Part shown: positions 10,690 to 22,639 of the stretch, in pieces | Layout of the letters: every line of letters begins with the position of its first letter | Position numbering within the stretch: the first letter of the stretch is position 1 | DNA from: Phascolarctos cinereus | Taxonomy: Eukaryota; Chordata; Mammalia; Diprotodontia; Phascolarctidae | Length of the DNA stretch: 64,000 bases | Reading direction: 5' to 3' | NCBI RefSeq assembly: GCF_002099425.1 | Contig: NW_018344015.1 | Span: 3,254,501-3,318,500 of the forward strand | Notes under the pieces: generated by a model | What the model was told of the DNA's origin: nothing | Databases searched by the model: none | What the model saw: the letters and a program-made list of their open reading frames with translations, nothing else | Made by a program: the position numbers and the translations under genes

Positions 10690-11304
10690 ATAGTTAAATA
10701 AAATTAAAAATACAGTGATCTCATGTGAAAGTGTATGCAACATTTCACATCTGTAGGATCTTCCCTTTATTTGTTTAAATGAAAATAATTTTTTTCTCCT
10801 TCCTACTCCTTACACATTGGGAAAAAAAAAGAAAGGAAAAGAAAAACAAATTTCTTGTAATAAGTATGTACAGTCAGGCAAAACAAACTCCCTTAGTGGC
10901 TTTATACCCTAAATCCATCATCTCTTTGTTTTAGCTAGCATGTTTCATTGTCAGTCTTCTAGAATCATGAATGGTCATTGTATTTGATCATAATTCTTAT
11001 CTCTTTTAAGGTCTTTTTACAATGTTATTATTTTTCAAAATATTACTCATTTCACTCTTCTTCAGTTTACAAAATTCCTCAACATTTTCATTTTTATAAT
11101 ATTAAGTCTATAGAATAATTTTTACTCCTTGTTCTGTTTACTTCACTGCCTCAATTCAAATTAGTCTTTTGAAGGGTTTTTGAAATTATCTCCTCATCTT
11201 TTAAGGCAAAATAGTATTCTATGACATTCATATAACACAATTTATTCAGCCATTCCTCAAATGATGGACACCAACTTACTTTCCAGCTTTTCTGTCACCA
11301 CAAA
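10690..11304 (-). mobile_element. L1 3' end (3' part of a 5'-inverted L1)
   Basis: Antisense L1 3' UTR: 'ctccttacacattgggaa', 'tcctcatcttttaaggcaaa' and, near 11245, the complement of the L1 block 'aggaatggctgaataaa'. It stops at about 11304, where L1 sequence resumes in the opposite orientation. Confidence 0.7.
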
Positions 11305-11735
11305 ACTAATTCAAATTTATAAGAAAAAAATAATTCTCATATTGATAAATGATATAAACACACTTTCTCAAGGGAAGTTTTTTTTATATAATCCTATAAA
11401 AATGTACCAAATCACTACTAATTAGAGAGATGTAAATTAAAGAAATGCTGAGATTCTATCTCATTAGAATGAAAAAGATAACCAAAAACTAAAATGATAA
11501 ATATTGGAGGTCTGTGGGGGAAAAAGGCACATTGATTCACCCTTGGTAGACCTGTGAATGGGTAAAACCATATAAGAAAACAACTTGGAATTATACAGAA
11601 AAAGTTACTAAATAGTCCATCTCCTCTGATCTAGCTTTGCCATTGCTTGGTCTATAACCAAAAGAGATCAAAGAATGAGGAAAAAGTCATTTATATACAA
11701 AAAGATACTTACGCACTCAATACATTTATGAGGGG
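11305..11735 (+). mobile_element. L1 ORF2 3' part, inverted segment
   Basis: Plus-strand sequence resembling the L1 ORF2 C-terminus: 'attagagagatgtaaattaa', 'gattctatctcattagaatg' and 'ttggaggtctgtggggg'. In L1 order this lies upstream of 10690-11304, so the two form one L1 whose 5' part was inverted. Confidence 0.7.
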
Positions 11736-11849
11736 CAGTTTTTCCTCAGTCCTTAAAGAAATGTGTCATGACACTTTTTGTTTCACATAAAGTCTTTTTA
11801 ATGCTCCTTTGAATAACTAAAATGTCTGTACCTTACAACAAGAAATCCG

Positions 11850-11995
11850 CCCCCCACCCCGGTCTATTACTCTTTAGGCTAGATATCAACCACTCCTTCA
11901 ATCATTCCTCATATGACAAGGATTATAATCCACCATTGTCATATCCCTTATTTTAGACACATTTCAGTGTTAAAGTCACTTTTCAAACATTAGTA
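11850..11995 (-). mobile_element. CR1/L3-type LINE fragment (tentative)
   Basis: 'ctccttcaatcattcctcatatgac' followed by 'aaagtcactttt' resembles a piece of the antisense CR1/L3 3' region. Short and diverged. Confidence 0.35.
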
Positions 11996-12699
11996 TCAAA
12001 AACAGAAAGTAAATATATATACAGTACAATCATTTACTTAGCTGGAGGGGCTAAGTGTATGTGAGAACAATGATAAAACAATTTATCAACAGGTGTCAAT
12101 TAACCCATAATCAAATTTGTACTTTTATGTAGAAGGAATATAGAATACAGGAGTATTCTAACCTGTGAGGGAATCAGCACTGATTGATTTTTTTGTTTGT
12201 TTGTTTTGAGTGATAATATGGAAAGGACAAAGAAAGACCAATGAAACTTATTTCCTTTAAGAAAAATGATGATTTGACAGATGCAATGAAATGTGACAGG
12301 TAGAACAACTAGAGAATTAAAAAAAAAGAAAGATAGGGGAAAATTGGGAAAACATTGTGCTAAATTTTTTTTTCCTCCCTCTCACTCCTTACACATTGGG
12401 AAAATACCTAAAGGTAGCTAAAAGCTACCTTCCTTTTTTGGATAGTCATCTTTTTGATGGCAATTAGAAAATAGTCCTTGATGAGTGTGTGTGTAGGGGA
12501 GAGTATCATGGAGATTAAGACTGGACACGTCCTACCTCTGTTCCCGCATCTCTACCATGTATTAACTTTTTTGGACAAGCTAAATAGAATTCATTTCTTA
12601 AAAATCTCAATAGATTTATCGTTCCCAAGTAGCCTATGGACAATTTTCAACAATGTCTAATTTGGAAAGAGGGCTAACATAAAACCTGTCCCAGAAATC
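11996..12699. other. Mostly unclassified; small L1-like piece near 12362-12410
   Basis: The 12362-12410 stretch repeats the 'ctcactccttacacattggg' block seen at 10798 and is probably L1 3' UTR. The rest shows no recognisable feature. Confidence 0.35.
12411..12431. repeat. Perfect short inverted repeat
   Basis: AAGGTAGCT-AAA-AGCTACCTT, a 9-bp stem with a 3-base loop, followed shortly by a T run. No gene lies next to it, so a terminator role is not supported. Confidence 0.6.
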
Positions 12700-12815
12700 T
12701 TTTGAACAGGCTACTTAATCTTTCTCTGTCTCATTTCCATCATTTGTAAGATGAAGGTTGTACTTGGTGATATCGAAGGACACTTGCGCTCTAAAATTCC
12801 ATAGTTCTCTCAAAT
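12700..12815 (+). mobile_element. MIR-class SINE fragment
   Basis: 'cttaatctttctctgtctca' with 'catttgtaagatgaagg' and a tail with 'ctctaaaattccatag' matches a sense MIR/MIR3 core and tail. Confidence 0.55.
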
Positions 12816-13884
12816 CAGCATTTCCCAAAGGCATTTGGCTACAGAACACAAAATATATGTACCTCACAAGTGTTTTTGATACATTCATAAATTTCATTTC
12901 AATATTTTAGGGGTGGAAATATTTCTAGCATTAAAATTTTCTCATGAAAATTCCCCTCCGCAGTCCCCTCATTCTTATGATGAAAGCACAGGTGGTCCAC
13001 TGAACAGTTTGGCAACTGCTACCTTAGTTTTACAGAGGTAGCTTAATGTGACTTGTTGAATTTAAGTAAGAAATTTCCAACTATAGCAGAAAAAAAATTT
13101 CTGTAAGTTAGGTTTTCCAAATTCAGTGCCACAAAGAATGATGAGCAGCTACTTCTGTTGTAGCAGAATAGAATGATAATGGCAAATGTTTGATAGAAAA
13201 AAAGAATACACAATAGGCATTTGCTTCCAATGCCACAATACTTCATTTGATCCTTTAATAGGTCTTTGAGTTTCAATGCATTTTATATCATCAAACAGAA
13301 GTGCATAAGCAGAACTCTCATACAGGAAATGTTAAGCATCCATTTGTGGTCAGTATCTTAAAATAGGGACATATATAACTGTTTTTAACATGGAACCTGG
13401 ATAGAAAAACCTAGTGCAGGCCTACTCACATGTAGGTTAGCAACAGAGCAAAAAACTTCAGTAGAATAGTCACATAGAAGTTTCCATTTATTTAGTTAAT
13501 TCAGAAAGAACCTTCAGGTTATATTATTTCAAATACTCAACCCTTTGCAAGAGAATGGCAATGCCAGCCTATACATGGTAGCTATATCGACAGCTAGTCA
13601 ATTCAGAGCAAGGACTGTTTTTTTAAATGAAAAAAAAACATGATTTAGAAGCTGAAATGAATTCTGACTAGTAGAAAAACTAGGAGATTCAGAATAAAAG
13701 GAAGATAGGAGAAAAGGGGAAGAATGATATGACCTAGAAGCCACCTTTTTTTTTTTTGTAGATGAGCATCTTTTTGTTCTGTTGCAAAAGAATCAGTATT
13801 ATACTTTTTCAGTGAAAAAGATGCTCTAACCCCGGAATCTGCTGCTAAATTAACCAATTTGATGGAATACTAATTGGTTTGATG
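12816..13884. other. No recognisable feature
   Basis: AT-rich sequence. Minus-strand frames at 13043-13276 and 13645-13857 show no conserved motif. Confidence 0.4.
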
Positions 13885-13950
13885 AAAGGTAGCATGGCAG
13901 AGTGAAATGAGCATTGGACCAGAAGTTAAGAAGACTTACATTCAAATCTT
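13885..13950 (+). mobile_element. tRNA-type SINE head fragment
   Basis: 'ggtagcatggcagagtg' and 'gcattggaccagaag' with 'acattcaaatc' resemble the head and B box of the SINE also seen at 57575-57810. Confidence 0.4.
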
Positions 13951-14358
13951 TTTATAATTCCATCTTTCCCTTGATTTATGATCTCTAATCCTGTTCTTTG
14001 TCCTCATTCTGACCTCAAATTCATCCCTGCTTCAGTTATTTCCCATTAGTTTCACACCGACTGTATTCTCCTCTCTTTCCTATTTCAACACCTAGGTATA
14101 ACAGTTCGATTCTCTACTACCCTCTAAGCTCAACTCCCTTAGCCCCTGGTCCTACTGCCCATCATGATTTGCTAAATTCCAAACATGGATTACATCAACC
14201 ATCTACCTACTTCCCTCCAATTCATGTTCTGAAGAATTGAGCTAGGGGAAGTCATGAAACTATGGCAACTGGATGCATCACAAATTTATATTACATGATA
14301 TTAACTGGACCCTCATTGCAGCAAGTCAGTACTTTAACAGCTCCCTAATAAACTAATT

Positions 14359-14853
14359 ATGCCACTCACCACAGCATCTATTCCAAACCTAAGAATTTCT
14401 CCTCAGGCCTCCGTAGTAGTACTCTGTTCTATAACTCTCTCACCTCAGCTGACGACTATGCTTCATATGTCAGTGAAAAATCTGATGCCACCCCACGAAA
14501 GTTCCCTCTTCTGTCTTCCTCATCTATCATCCATTGGATCTTCCCACATTATGTTCTCCTTCACTCCCATCTCTCATGAAGAAACAACCCTTCTTCTTAT
14601 CAAGCAAAGACCTCTAAATGTACAAGTCAGTGCATTCCCTCTCATCTTCTCCAACAGATTGCTTCCATTCTCTAAACTTCAGTCTCTCTTTATTCACTTC
14701 TTTCAATGCTGTTTGCAAATATGCCTATGTCTCCTCCATTCTCAAAACATAATAACAAAAACCAAGTATCCTACCATCTCTGTTCACTATCATCCTACCT
14801 TTTTCCTCCTCTTCTCAGCTAAATTCCTTGAAAAAGTCATCTACACTAGATGA
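14359..14853 (+). pseudogene. L2 ORF2 linker and N-terminal reverse-transcriptase region
   Basis: An open stretch of 164 codons. FTPISHEETTLLL matches the L2 'F.PIS..EV..LL' block; LLPFSKLQSLFIHFF and FLLFSAKFLEKVIYTR match the 'RPISLLPFLSKLLEKVV..R' finger region of the reverse transcriptase. It is closed by a stop just before the next open piece, so ORF2 is broken here. It survives open over this length despite great age, most likely by chance. Confidence 0.7.
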
Positions 14854-14868
14854 CCCCACTTCTCTTGC

Positions 14869-15324
14869 TTGCTTTTATATCTTCTTCAATCTGACTGCCA
14901 TCTTTATCATTTAATTGAAATTGCTTTCTCCATGGTTACTAGTAGTCTGTTAAATGTCAAATTCAATAATATTTTATCAATTCTCATCCTTCTTAAGATA
15001 TTAGCATTATTTGACACTATTCTCCTGGATATACTTTATTCTCTACATTTTTGTTATGCTGCTCTCTCCTGGTTCTCCTCCAACCTACATGACATTTCCT
15101 CAGTTTTCTTTGCTGAATCTTCCTTCAGGTCACAACCACTAACTGTGGCATTTTCCCTCCACTCACACATAGGGGCTGTTTGGTGCCTTCTTCTTTACTA
15201 CCTCTATTTTATCTCACTCAGTGATCTAGTCAACTCCTATGGAATCTGTTATTATCTTTGCAAAGATAATTCCCAGATTTATACATCTACCCCAATATCT
15301 CTCCTAAGCTCCACCATCAGATAA
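14869..15324 (+). pseudogene. L2 ORF2 reverse-transcriptase palm region
   Basis: 151 codons. ILSILILLKILALFDTILLD corresponds to L2 'SILILLDLSAAFDTVDH' (motif A, catalytic Asp lost). ALSWFSSNLHDIS matches 'ALSWFSSYLSDRS'. SDLVNSYGICYYLCKDNSQI matches 'GDLI.SHGFNYHLYADDTQI', with the catalytic YADD replaced by CKDN. Inactive. Confidence 0.75.
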
Positions 15325-15566
15325 CCAGCTACTCTTTGGACATCTCTAATGAGAAGGTCCATAGTTATCTCAAATTCAACAGTTAGAATTCAAAACTCAT
15401 TTCTTCTTTCCTCTCCCTTTTCCACGTTACTTTATTACTGTTAAGAATACCACCACCATTCTTTTATTTCCCCAAATTTGCAACTTTGATGACCTCAATT
15501 CTTTATTTAGTCCTCCAGCCAAATACACAGTGTTGAGTTTTGACATTTCTACCAAATAATAGGTGA

Positions 15567-15955
15567 CATACAAGCTTTACAATTTCTGCAGTGTTTTACA
15601 AATGTTATCTTACTTGATTCTCACAACTATCTTGGGATATGGGGCAGCTAGGTGGTGCAGTGGATACAGCACTGGACCTGAAGTCAGGAGGACCTGAGTT
15701 CAAATATGGCCTCAGAATAGACACTTGACACTTACTAGCTATGTGATCACTTAATCCCAATTGCCTCACCAAAAAAAAAAAATCTTGGGAGATAAAAGAT
15801 ATTATTTTCCATATTTTCTAGATTAAGAAACTCAACTAGATAAAGGTTAAGTGATTTGCCAGTGGTCACATAACTAAATAAGTATCTGATGCTAAGTTTA
15901 AACTCAGGTCTTCCTGACTCAATGTCCAGCACTCTATCCAGTGCACCAACTTTCT
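15567..15955 (-). mobile_element. CORE-SINE (MAR1/MIR type) inserted in L2, split by a younger SINE
   Basis: Antisense order: 'tttacaaatgttatcttact', 'tcacaactatcttggga', then after the interruption 'gattaagaaactcaact', 'ttaagtgatttgccagtggt', 'aactcaggtcttcctgact' and 'cactctatccagtgca'. It lies within L2, which continues on both sides. Confidence 0.75.
15629..15793 (+). mobile_element. Short tRNA-derived marsupial SINE (WSINE1-like) with target duplications
   Basis: The body (15641-15781) starts GGGGCAGCTAGGTGGTGCAG, has a pol III B-box-like GAGTTCAAATA, and ends in an A run. Flanks ATCTTGGGATAT (15629-15640) and ATCTTGGGAGAT (15782-15793) are target duplications. The best-defined young insertion in the window, third layer of the nest. 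Confidence 0.9.
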
Positions 15956-16790
15956 TCCCCTACTTTCACAACATCTCTCCTATCCATCACCTCTGCACTT
16001 ACCCAACTACAGCTATGGTATATCACCTTGTTCATACCTGGAATATTTCACAGCCTATTACTGACTTAAGCCTCTCCTCACTCCAGTCCATTTTCTACTC
16101 AGCTACTAGAGAGATCTTATAGGTCTGATTATAGGTCTGACCATTAATTCTCCCCGCCCCCCAACTACCCTGCCTTCAATAAACTCCAATGAATCCCTAT
16201 TACCTCCAGGATCAAATATAAAGTCCTTAGCTTGTCATTTGAAGCCCTGAATGACCTGCCTCTCCTCAACCTTGCCTTTTATACTTTTTTTCCCTTTCAC
16301 ATCCTCTTTAATCTGGTGATGCTGTCCCTTTTGCTCTTCTTCACATAGAACACATCATGTGCTTTCTTCCTTCTTTCTGACTAGCTATCTGTCCCTCATT
16401 CTAGCATGGCCCATAGTAAGTTCTATATAATGTTAGTTGTTATTTTTATTATTATCATTATCATTATTATAATTTTTACAATGCACTCCTCCCAACCTTT
16501 GCCTTTTGACCTTCCCTAGTTTTGTATTTTACTCTGCTCAAATCCCATTTTCTGCAGGATTTCTTTCCCAGTCCTCCTGCCCTATACTGTTAATGCCTTC
16601 CCTCTACCTTCCATTTAATCTGCATATATCTTATATGTATGGAGTGGCTTGCACATTGCATCCCTCAGTAGAATGTGAGTTCCTTGAAAGTAGAGCTGCA
16701 TTTTAACCTCTCTTTGTATCTCTTAGCACAGTGCCTAGCATATAATAAGCACTTACTAAATGCTTCTTGATCGACTTTAAAGTGTAAAAG

Positions 16791-19220
16791 GTCATATAAT
16801 TAGGGATTTAATCTTGAATTTTAGGTTGGAAGACATCTTTCTCAATGCTAATTCTCATGAAAAACTGTACTTCCTATATCATTCATACCTCTGTCTTCAT
16901 CTGCTCAGAGTTTGAACTTTATCAATTGATGGTACTGGAGTGAGGCAGGAGGCATTACAAAATGAAACAGGAGATATATTGAAAAAAGTAAAAATGCTGC
17001 TTAATAAATTGGTTATGTTGTGTACATATCCTCAAGCCCATATTTATTTTTGATGGTGCTGATATGTTGGTGTGTTATTACTTAACTGATAGAACTTGTT
17101 AGCTATTTTAGCAGAGAGGATCCAGGCCATTAATCAATAGGGAGTCCATACAGAAGGGTGCCTATCAAGCAGGATTATTGAGGGCACACCTATATTGAGT
17201 ACCAACTGCCATTCCTTTCTATCAAAAATCTTAGTTCATTGAAATGAATGCTCTTCATCAAGTACACAAAACAAATAGTCAAATGGATTGAATGCTTCTC
17301 CTTTCAGCTGGCCATTCTGATCTCCTGTGGATACATAAGACAATCAATCATTCATCCTGCCTGGATGTAGATGCATAAAACCAGTGTAGAAGTACCCCTC
17401 TGGAGATTTTCTGATTTCACATTTCTCTTCACCCCCTCCCCCCCTCACTTTTCTTCTGAAAGCACAAGAATATTGTGCATATATTCCCAGGAGATGAAAT
17501 AGCTGGTATTTGGTCAATGGGGACTTAGTGAAGACAGAAAGCAGAGCATAAAACAGCTCATTGCTCTTTGGAAGATAGGTGTGAAAGGACTTGACAGAAA
17601 GTGCTTTTATATTAATAAAATGCTCAGTGGTAAGCTGGGTATGATCAATAGTAGGCCCCCAATAATAGGTTTTAAAAATAGGCTTTTAAAAACATTGTCA
17701 TGGGAAGAGCTAATGCAGATTAGTCCTGTTTTCCAGGAGAGACCCAAACTTTGTGTCATAGACATTTTAATTGGGATAGATGTATGTGAAATAGTATTTA
17801 CAAAATAACGTTTTATGGCAAAGATCCTTTTGTTACCCTGGGTATTCTGATTTGAAGCAAATCTAACTTGTGGTGCCAAGGTAGCAAATAATTAATATAT
17901 ATCAGTCACTCACACAAGCTAAACTCCTTTAAGAAATAAAAGAATGGAGGATTTGCAAGGGAATATTTACTTTGAATATGGAAGAAATGTAACATTTAAA
18001 GTACCAGGCAGTATAAACAACACCTCTTCTTCTCTGGAGGACTTACCCCCTAGGAAATATAGACTACTTGCTTAGTATCAATACCATGAAACGAAATGCC
18101 TGCCTCTGGCTTTTCCTCAGTTTTGGCTAGTATTATGGATAAGGATGGGGGGGGGAGATTTTTCTTAAATTTGTCATGTCTTACATTGAAGAGAGCACAA
18201 TATTGCCAGTAGACTAAGTGTACCACACTAGAATGGACTATGCGAAAAGACTTTGGCTGCTCAGATCATTTCTTTAGAAATGTCTGCCAATGAGCTTTGA
18301 TCACAGTAAGTGCCTATTCCCTCTGTTCCATGGCTACTGACTACAATTCTTAACCCCAGCCAGCCATCTTGCAATGTGCCCTTTTGGAGGGCACGGATGG
18401 CTCACTAGAGCCCAATTTCCCTCTACTGAAAAGTCAACTCAGAGTGTGTGCCCTGCTCATGATTGCTCAGTAGCTTCATCATTACATACCAAAGCATTAA
18501 TATTATATCATTCATACCTAAGTAATGGTTTTATAGCATGTACAGTTACTATTCAGCACCACCTACTGGTAAGACTGTGGCACATCTCATTTGGATATCT
18601 CAGCCTCCAATAAAGCAGGTTGTGCTATATTACCAAAAATAAAAGAGATAAGAGAATGTGTGTTTAAAACGTAGTCTGAGAAACAATGTGCACAATGATT
18701 ATTATGATGTTAAAAAATTTGAAAAGCATTAAAAGCCAGCTGAATTCAGGTAAAATATGACCACTAATTTTGACCCCAGAGAACAGATACTGAATATATT
18801 TCCCTCCCCTCAGAGGAGAAATGGGGGACTATGGGTGGGGAATGTTACATATAGTCAGATTTAGACATTGTGTCAGTTGGTTTTACTTAAATACTTCTCT
18901 TTGCTGTAAGGGAGAGTTCTAAGAGGGAAGGATGGTATATTGGGAAATTCCTGGTGCTAAAACAAAACAAAAGGCATCAGTAAAAGTTAAAAATAAATCC
19001 CACCCCAAGTAACCTGAGGTTTTAAAAATAGACTAAAATTTGAAGAAAAAAACATTACCCAATCCCTCATTTTATACAAAATTCTTTAGTTGTATCTCTA
19101 ACTTTGGAGGCTCATAGAGCTAAAAGATCATTAAGCTTTGATAGAAGTTTTCTCACAATGTGTCCCAGAGTCTAGAACTTAGACCCAGTTACCTGGAACC
19201 AGACTCTTAAATTGCTTCCT
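16791..19220. other. Low-repeat stretch, no gene recognised
   Basis: About 2.4 kb in which I recognise no repeat family, only a G run at 18148-18156 and ordinary AT-rich sequence. Open frames (17581-17808, 17607-17879, 18374-18613) lack conserved motifs. This is one of two longer islands that could hold conserved non-coding sequence; that is a guess from the absence of repeats. Confidence 0.4.
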
Positions 19221-19224
19221 TGCC

Positions 19225-19560
19225 ATTTCCTAAAATTCTTTCTGAATTTTGACCATCATCTTTATACTTCCCATGTCTCTCCCCCTGGAATTACTTTGTT
19301 CCTAGAACCATTCTGTGCTCTGATAGGTGAAATTTTGCCTTACCTTGCCTGGAATCAAGTCTTCAGGTCACTTTCTGGCCATTACCAAAATTTGTGGACC
19401 TCTTCCCTCCCCCACTTCTGTTAGCTCCCCTTATATGTTGTCTTACAGCATTAGAATATGAATTCTTGAAGGAAAAGTCTGTTTTGCTTTTCTGTTTTTG
19501 TGTTCTTAGGGCTTAGGGCCTGGCACATAAGTGATTACATAGTGATTCCTTTACTACTCA
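19225..19560 (+). mobile_element. L2-like 3' end
   Basis: 'agcattagaatatgaattcttgaagg' followed by 'gtctgttttgcttttctg' and 'agggcctggcacataag' matches the L2 3' terminus. The pyrimidine-rich upstream part fits the L2 ORF2 C-terminus, less clearly. Confidence 0.55.
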
Positions 19561-20434
19561 TTCACTGTAGGTACTGGTTTTAAACAATTTTTGTTACTGA
19601 GTGGGTGGGAGGGGATATAAGTCTGGAGATTTCCTCTAACTTGTCCATTACCTGAAGAGCAATTAAGAATTTCACAATTTCCTAAGGTTAAGAAAAGGGA
19701 AGAAATGCTCTGTCACTCCTTGAAACTATTCAAAGAGTCCTGGCATCATGGGAATTTGTGAGGGATAGACCAATCATAGCCTTTTCAACTTCTTTAGCTT
19801 ATTAAAACCAATCCACCTTAATTAAGAAACAGAACTCTTCTAGTGGATTGATTAATGACAACATTAAGACCAAACCTTAATGTTCCCCTAAGAAAACAAT
19901 ATTATTGCTATCATATGCAGAAAGTATTCTGTAAATTGTTCATTTTGGCTGTCTTGCATCATGGTCAACTTTAAATTGTATAATTTGCAAAGTGAAATAT
20001 ATCCCAGAGGTTATAGATAGCAGAATCTCAGACCCCATTTTTGAGGGGAGAGGGAGAAAACGCAAAAAGAAAAATAATAATGTGAAAATATCTATTTAGC
20101 TAGCTTGAGAGATTTGAGAGAAAGAAGAGGAATTCAACTCATTACTCTGTGAAGTCCGTAAACTCTAAACCTGTGGTCAGGAAGGAATAAGAAAGCATTG
20201 TACTACTGACATCTCTTCAAGAATAAAACAGATCTACATTTGTAGGAATTCCATCTCTGAAATCATCTCTCTGCAAGGCAGATAAAAAAAATTCATAATT
20301 GTTTTTAATAAAAACCAGTTATAATTTGTTAAAAAAAAACCCAAAACCCCAAAACCAAAACTTCGAAGTTGGAAATTCTGAAATATTTCAATTGAATATT
20401 ATGTCATCTTGACACTTAATCACCACTACTAAAA
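19561..20434. other. No recognisable feature
   Basis: Unclassified AT-rich sequence with an A/C-rich low-complexity patch around 20331-20365. Confidence 0.4.
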
Positions 20435-20640
20435 AGCCCTAGAACTAGAATCAGGAGATTTGACTTTAAAATCCCAATTGGCATTTTTAATATTTGTGTG
20501 ACCACTGACAAGTCATAGTATTTTTGAATCTTATTTTCCTTATGTGTAAAATTGGGTTCAATAACATGTACTATTTGCCTCACAACAAAGCATTTTGTAA
20601 ATCACGCAATGCTATATAATAGAAGTTATTACTTTGTTTA
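20435..20640 (+). mobile_element. CORE-SINE (MIR/MAR1 type)
   Basis: 'gaatcaggagatttgacttt', 'tgaccactgacaagtcat', 'ccttatgtgtaaaattggg' and 'gtaaatcacgcaatgctatata' occur in head, core and tail order. Confidence 0.65.
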
Positions 20641-21037
20641 TCTATTCAAACATGTTTTATTGTCTGCCCAATCAGACTCTATGGTCTTTGATAGTAGGAA
20701 CCATTGTTCACATTCCTCATCTGTACTACTGTAGTACTGGCACACAGAACTGGGGACACCTGGAATTGTGGTTAAGGTGAAGGGTGATTGTTATTGGTTC
20801 TCACCCAATTCTCCATGATCATACTTTTAAATTCAAACTCCAAAGCTCTGCTGACACAGTTTCTCTCAAGGTTTTCATTACCGTCGTCTCCTCTTGGGTT
20901 GTGCTCACCCAGTTCTCCTGTGGAAATGGATATTTGTTATCTATAGAATAAGTATACATCCTTCTTTTTAGATTTTGTAAAGTTTTTTTTTTCATTCCTA
21001 ATTACAACAAAATGGGAGCAAGCTATAGTGGACACAG

Positions 21038-22500
21038 GATCATAGAATTGACAGGTGGGCTACAAGTTATCTCAGAGGCCAATGAGTCCAACCAGGACTT
21101 GGCCAAAAATGCCTTCTACAAAATGCTCAGAAAGTGGTAATAAAGCCTCTGCTCAAACACCTTCAATAAGAGGAATCCCATGATTTACTAAATTAGCTTA
21201 TTTCATTCTTAAAAGCTTTTATTGTTAGGAAATATTTTCTTAATTACACCAAACCTAATTTTTTCTCTCTGCAACATCAACCTATTGGTTCTAGTTCTGT
21301 CTGCTAGGAACAACAAGAACAAGGTGAAGCCCTTTTCTATATGATAATCTTTCAGATACTTGAAAGGAGGCATCATGTTTCTCTACGTCTTCTCTTCTGT
21401 ATAATAAACATCCCCAGTTCCATTGATCAATTCTTGTATGTCATGATCTCTAATTCTCTCACCACCTTGGTTTCCCCCTTTAGGACCTATCTCAGCTTGT
21501 ACACGTCCTTCTTAAAATGTGGTGCCCAGAACTCAACACAACATGTCATGTATAGCCCAAATGGTGAAGAATATAGTCTCTTTCTGGGGAATTCTTTGTT
21601 TGGAACAGCATATTGTTAACTCATTTTAAACTTATTTTCCATTAAAACCCCAACTTCTCTTTCATAGGAACTGCTTTTCTATTTCTATTTCTAAAATTAA
21701 GTTTTTGAGCCTAAGTGTTGAACTTTACGTTCATCTCTCATTTTATCTTAAATAATTTGACCTACTGTACAATCCTTTCAAGATCTTTCTAAACTTGGAG
21801 CTCTCATTCAGTGTTTTAGATCTCTTCCCAAGGAGAGACTAGCATGCAATACATACCTTCCTTCAAGCCACTGAGAAAAACGTTGACTAGCACAGATCTC
21901 TGGAGTACCCCACTTCACACTTCCCTTTAAGTTAATATTTTCTCATTAATGAACATACTTGTTGCATGCTATCATGACCTCAGTTATAAATCCACTGAAC
22001 TATACTATCTTGTGGTCCATATCCCTCCATTTCATCCAAAAATATAACATGGACAGCCTTTTCAAATACTTTGCTGAAATCTAGGCACATTGTTGTTTCC
22101 AGAATTTCCCTGACCTACCAGTCTCTTTGGGAAATGAAGCTGATTTTGTATGGCCTGTTCTTGATAAATCTATTGGTTTCTAGTGATTACTACCTCTCAA
22201 AGTACTCACAAATCACATTCTTTATAATGTGTTTGAGAATTTTGCCAAGAGTAGAAGTCAGGGTAAATGGTCTACAGTTAACAGACTCTGTCATCTTCCC
22301 ATTTCTCTAAGTGGCAACAAAATCTATCCTTCTTCAGTACTGTAGCATCCCTCCCATTCTCTAAGATGTTTCAAGAATCACTGATGACTGTCTAGCAATC
22401 ACATCTTCCAGTTATTGCAGTCCTCCAATATTTGCATTAACCACTCACCGAGCCTGATGGGTTGAACTCATTGAGGATGTTTAGATGATGTCTTGTTCCT
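21038..22500 (-). mobile_element. CR1/L3-type LINE, about 1.45 kb of 3' sequence
   Basis: The 3' terminus at about 21038-21050 reads as the complement of 'tcaattctatgatcc'. Then come the antisense blocks 'tcagatacttgaaaggaggc', 'aaaatgtggtgcccagaac' and 'ctctggagtaccccact', in CR1 order. The minus strand at 22056-22088 encodes CLDFSKVFEKA, matching the CR1 motif-A region YLDFSKAFDTV and retaining its aspartate. Stops elsewhere show the copy is dead. The upstream limit near 22500 is approximate. Confidence 0.8.
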
Positions 22501-22639
22501 TGTCTCCTGTTATTCATTTTATTCTAATTTTTCTTAGCTCATAGATCATTCTATTTATGAAAGAAAATAACCAAAGTAAAAATTAAGTGGCTTAGGCTCC
22601 TTATTGACACTGTTATTTTCAAGAAATCATTCTGGTACC

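Larger units (their letters stand above)
13955..16790 (+). mobile_element. Long L2 LINE copy (ORF2 3' half to 3' end)
   Basis: Pyrimidine-rich coding texture and reverse-transcriptase blocks (see 14359-14853 and 14869-15324). After these come 'ggatcaaatataaagtcctt' and a classic L2 3' end, 'agcacagtgcctagcatataataagcactt', at about 16725-16765. A CORE-SINE at 15567-15955, itself containing a SINE, and a small CORE-SINE piece near 16395-16475 are inserted. An ancient, dead copy, unusually extensive for L2. Confidence 0.8.

Noticed and set aside
12411-12431. Hairpin followed by a T run, resembling an intrinsic terminator
   Set aside because: The DNA is mammalian, no gene abuts it, and short inverted repeats arise often by chance.
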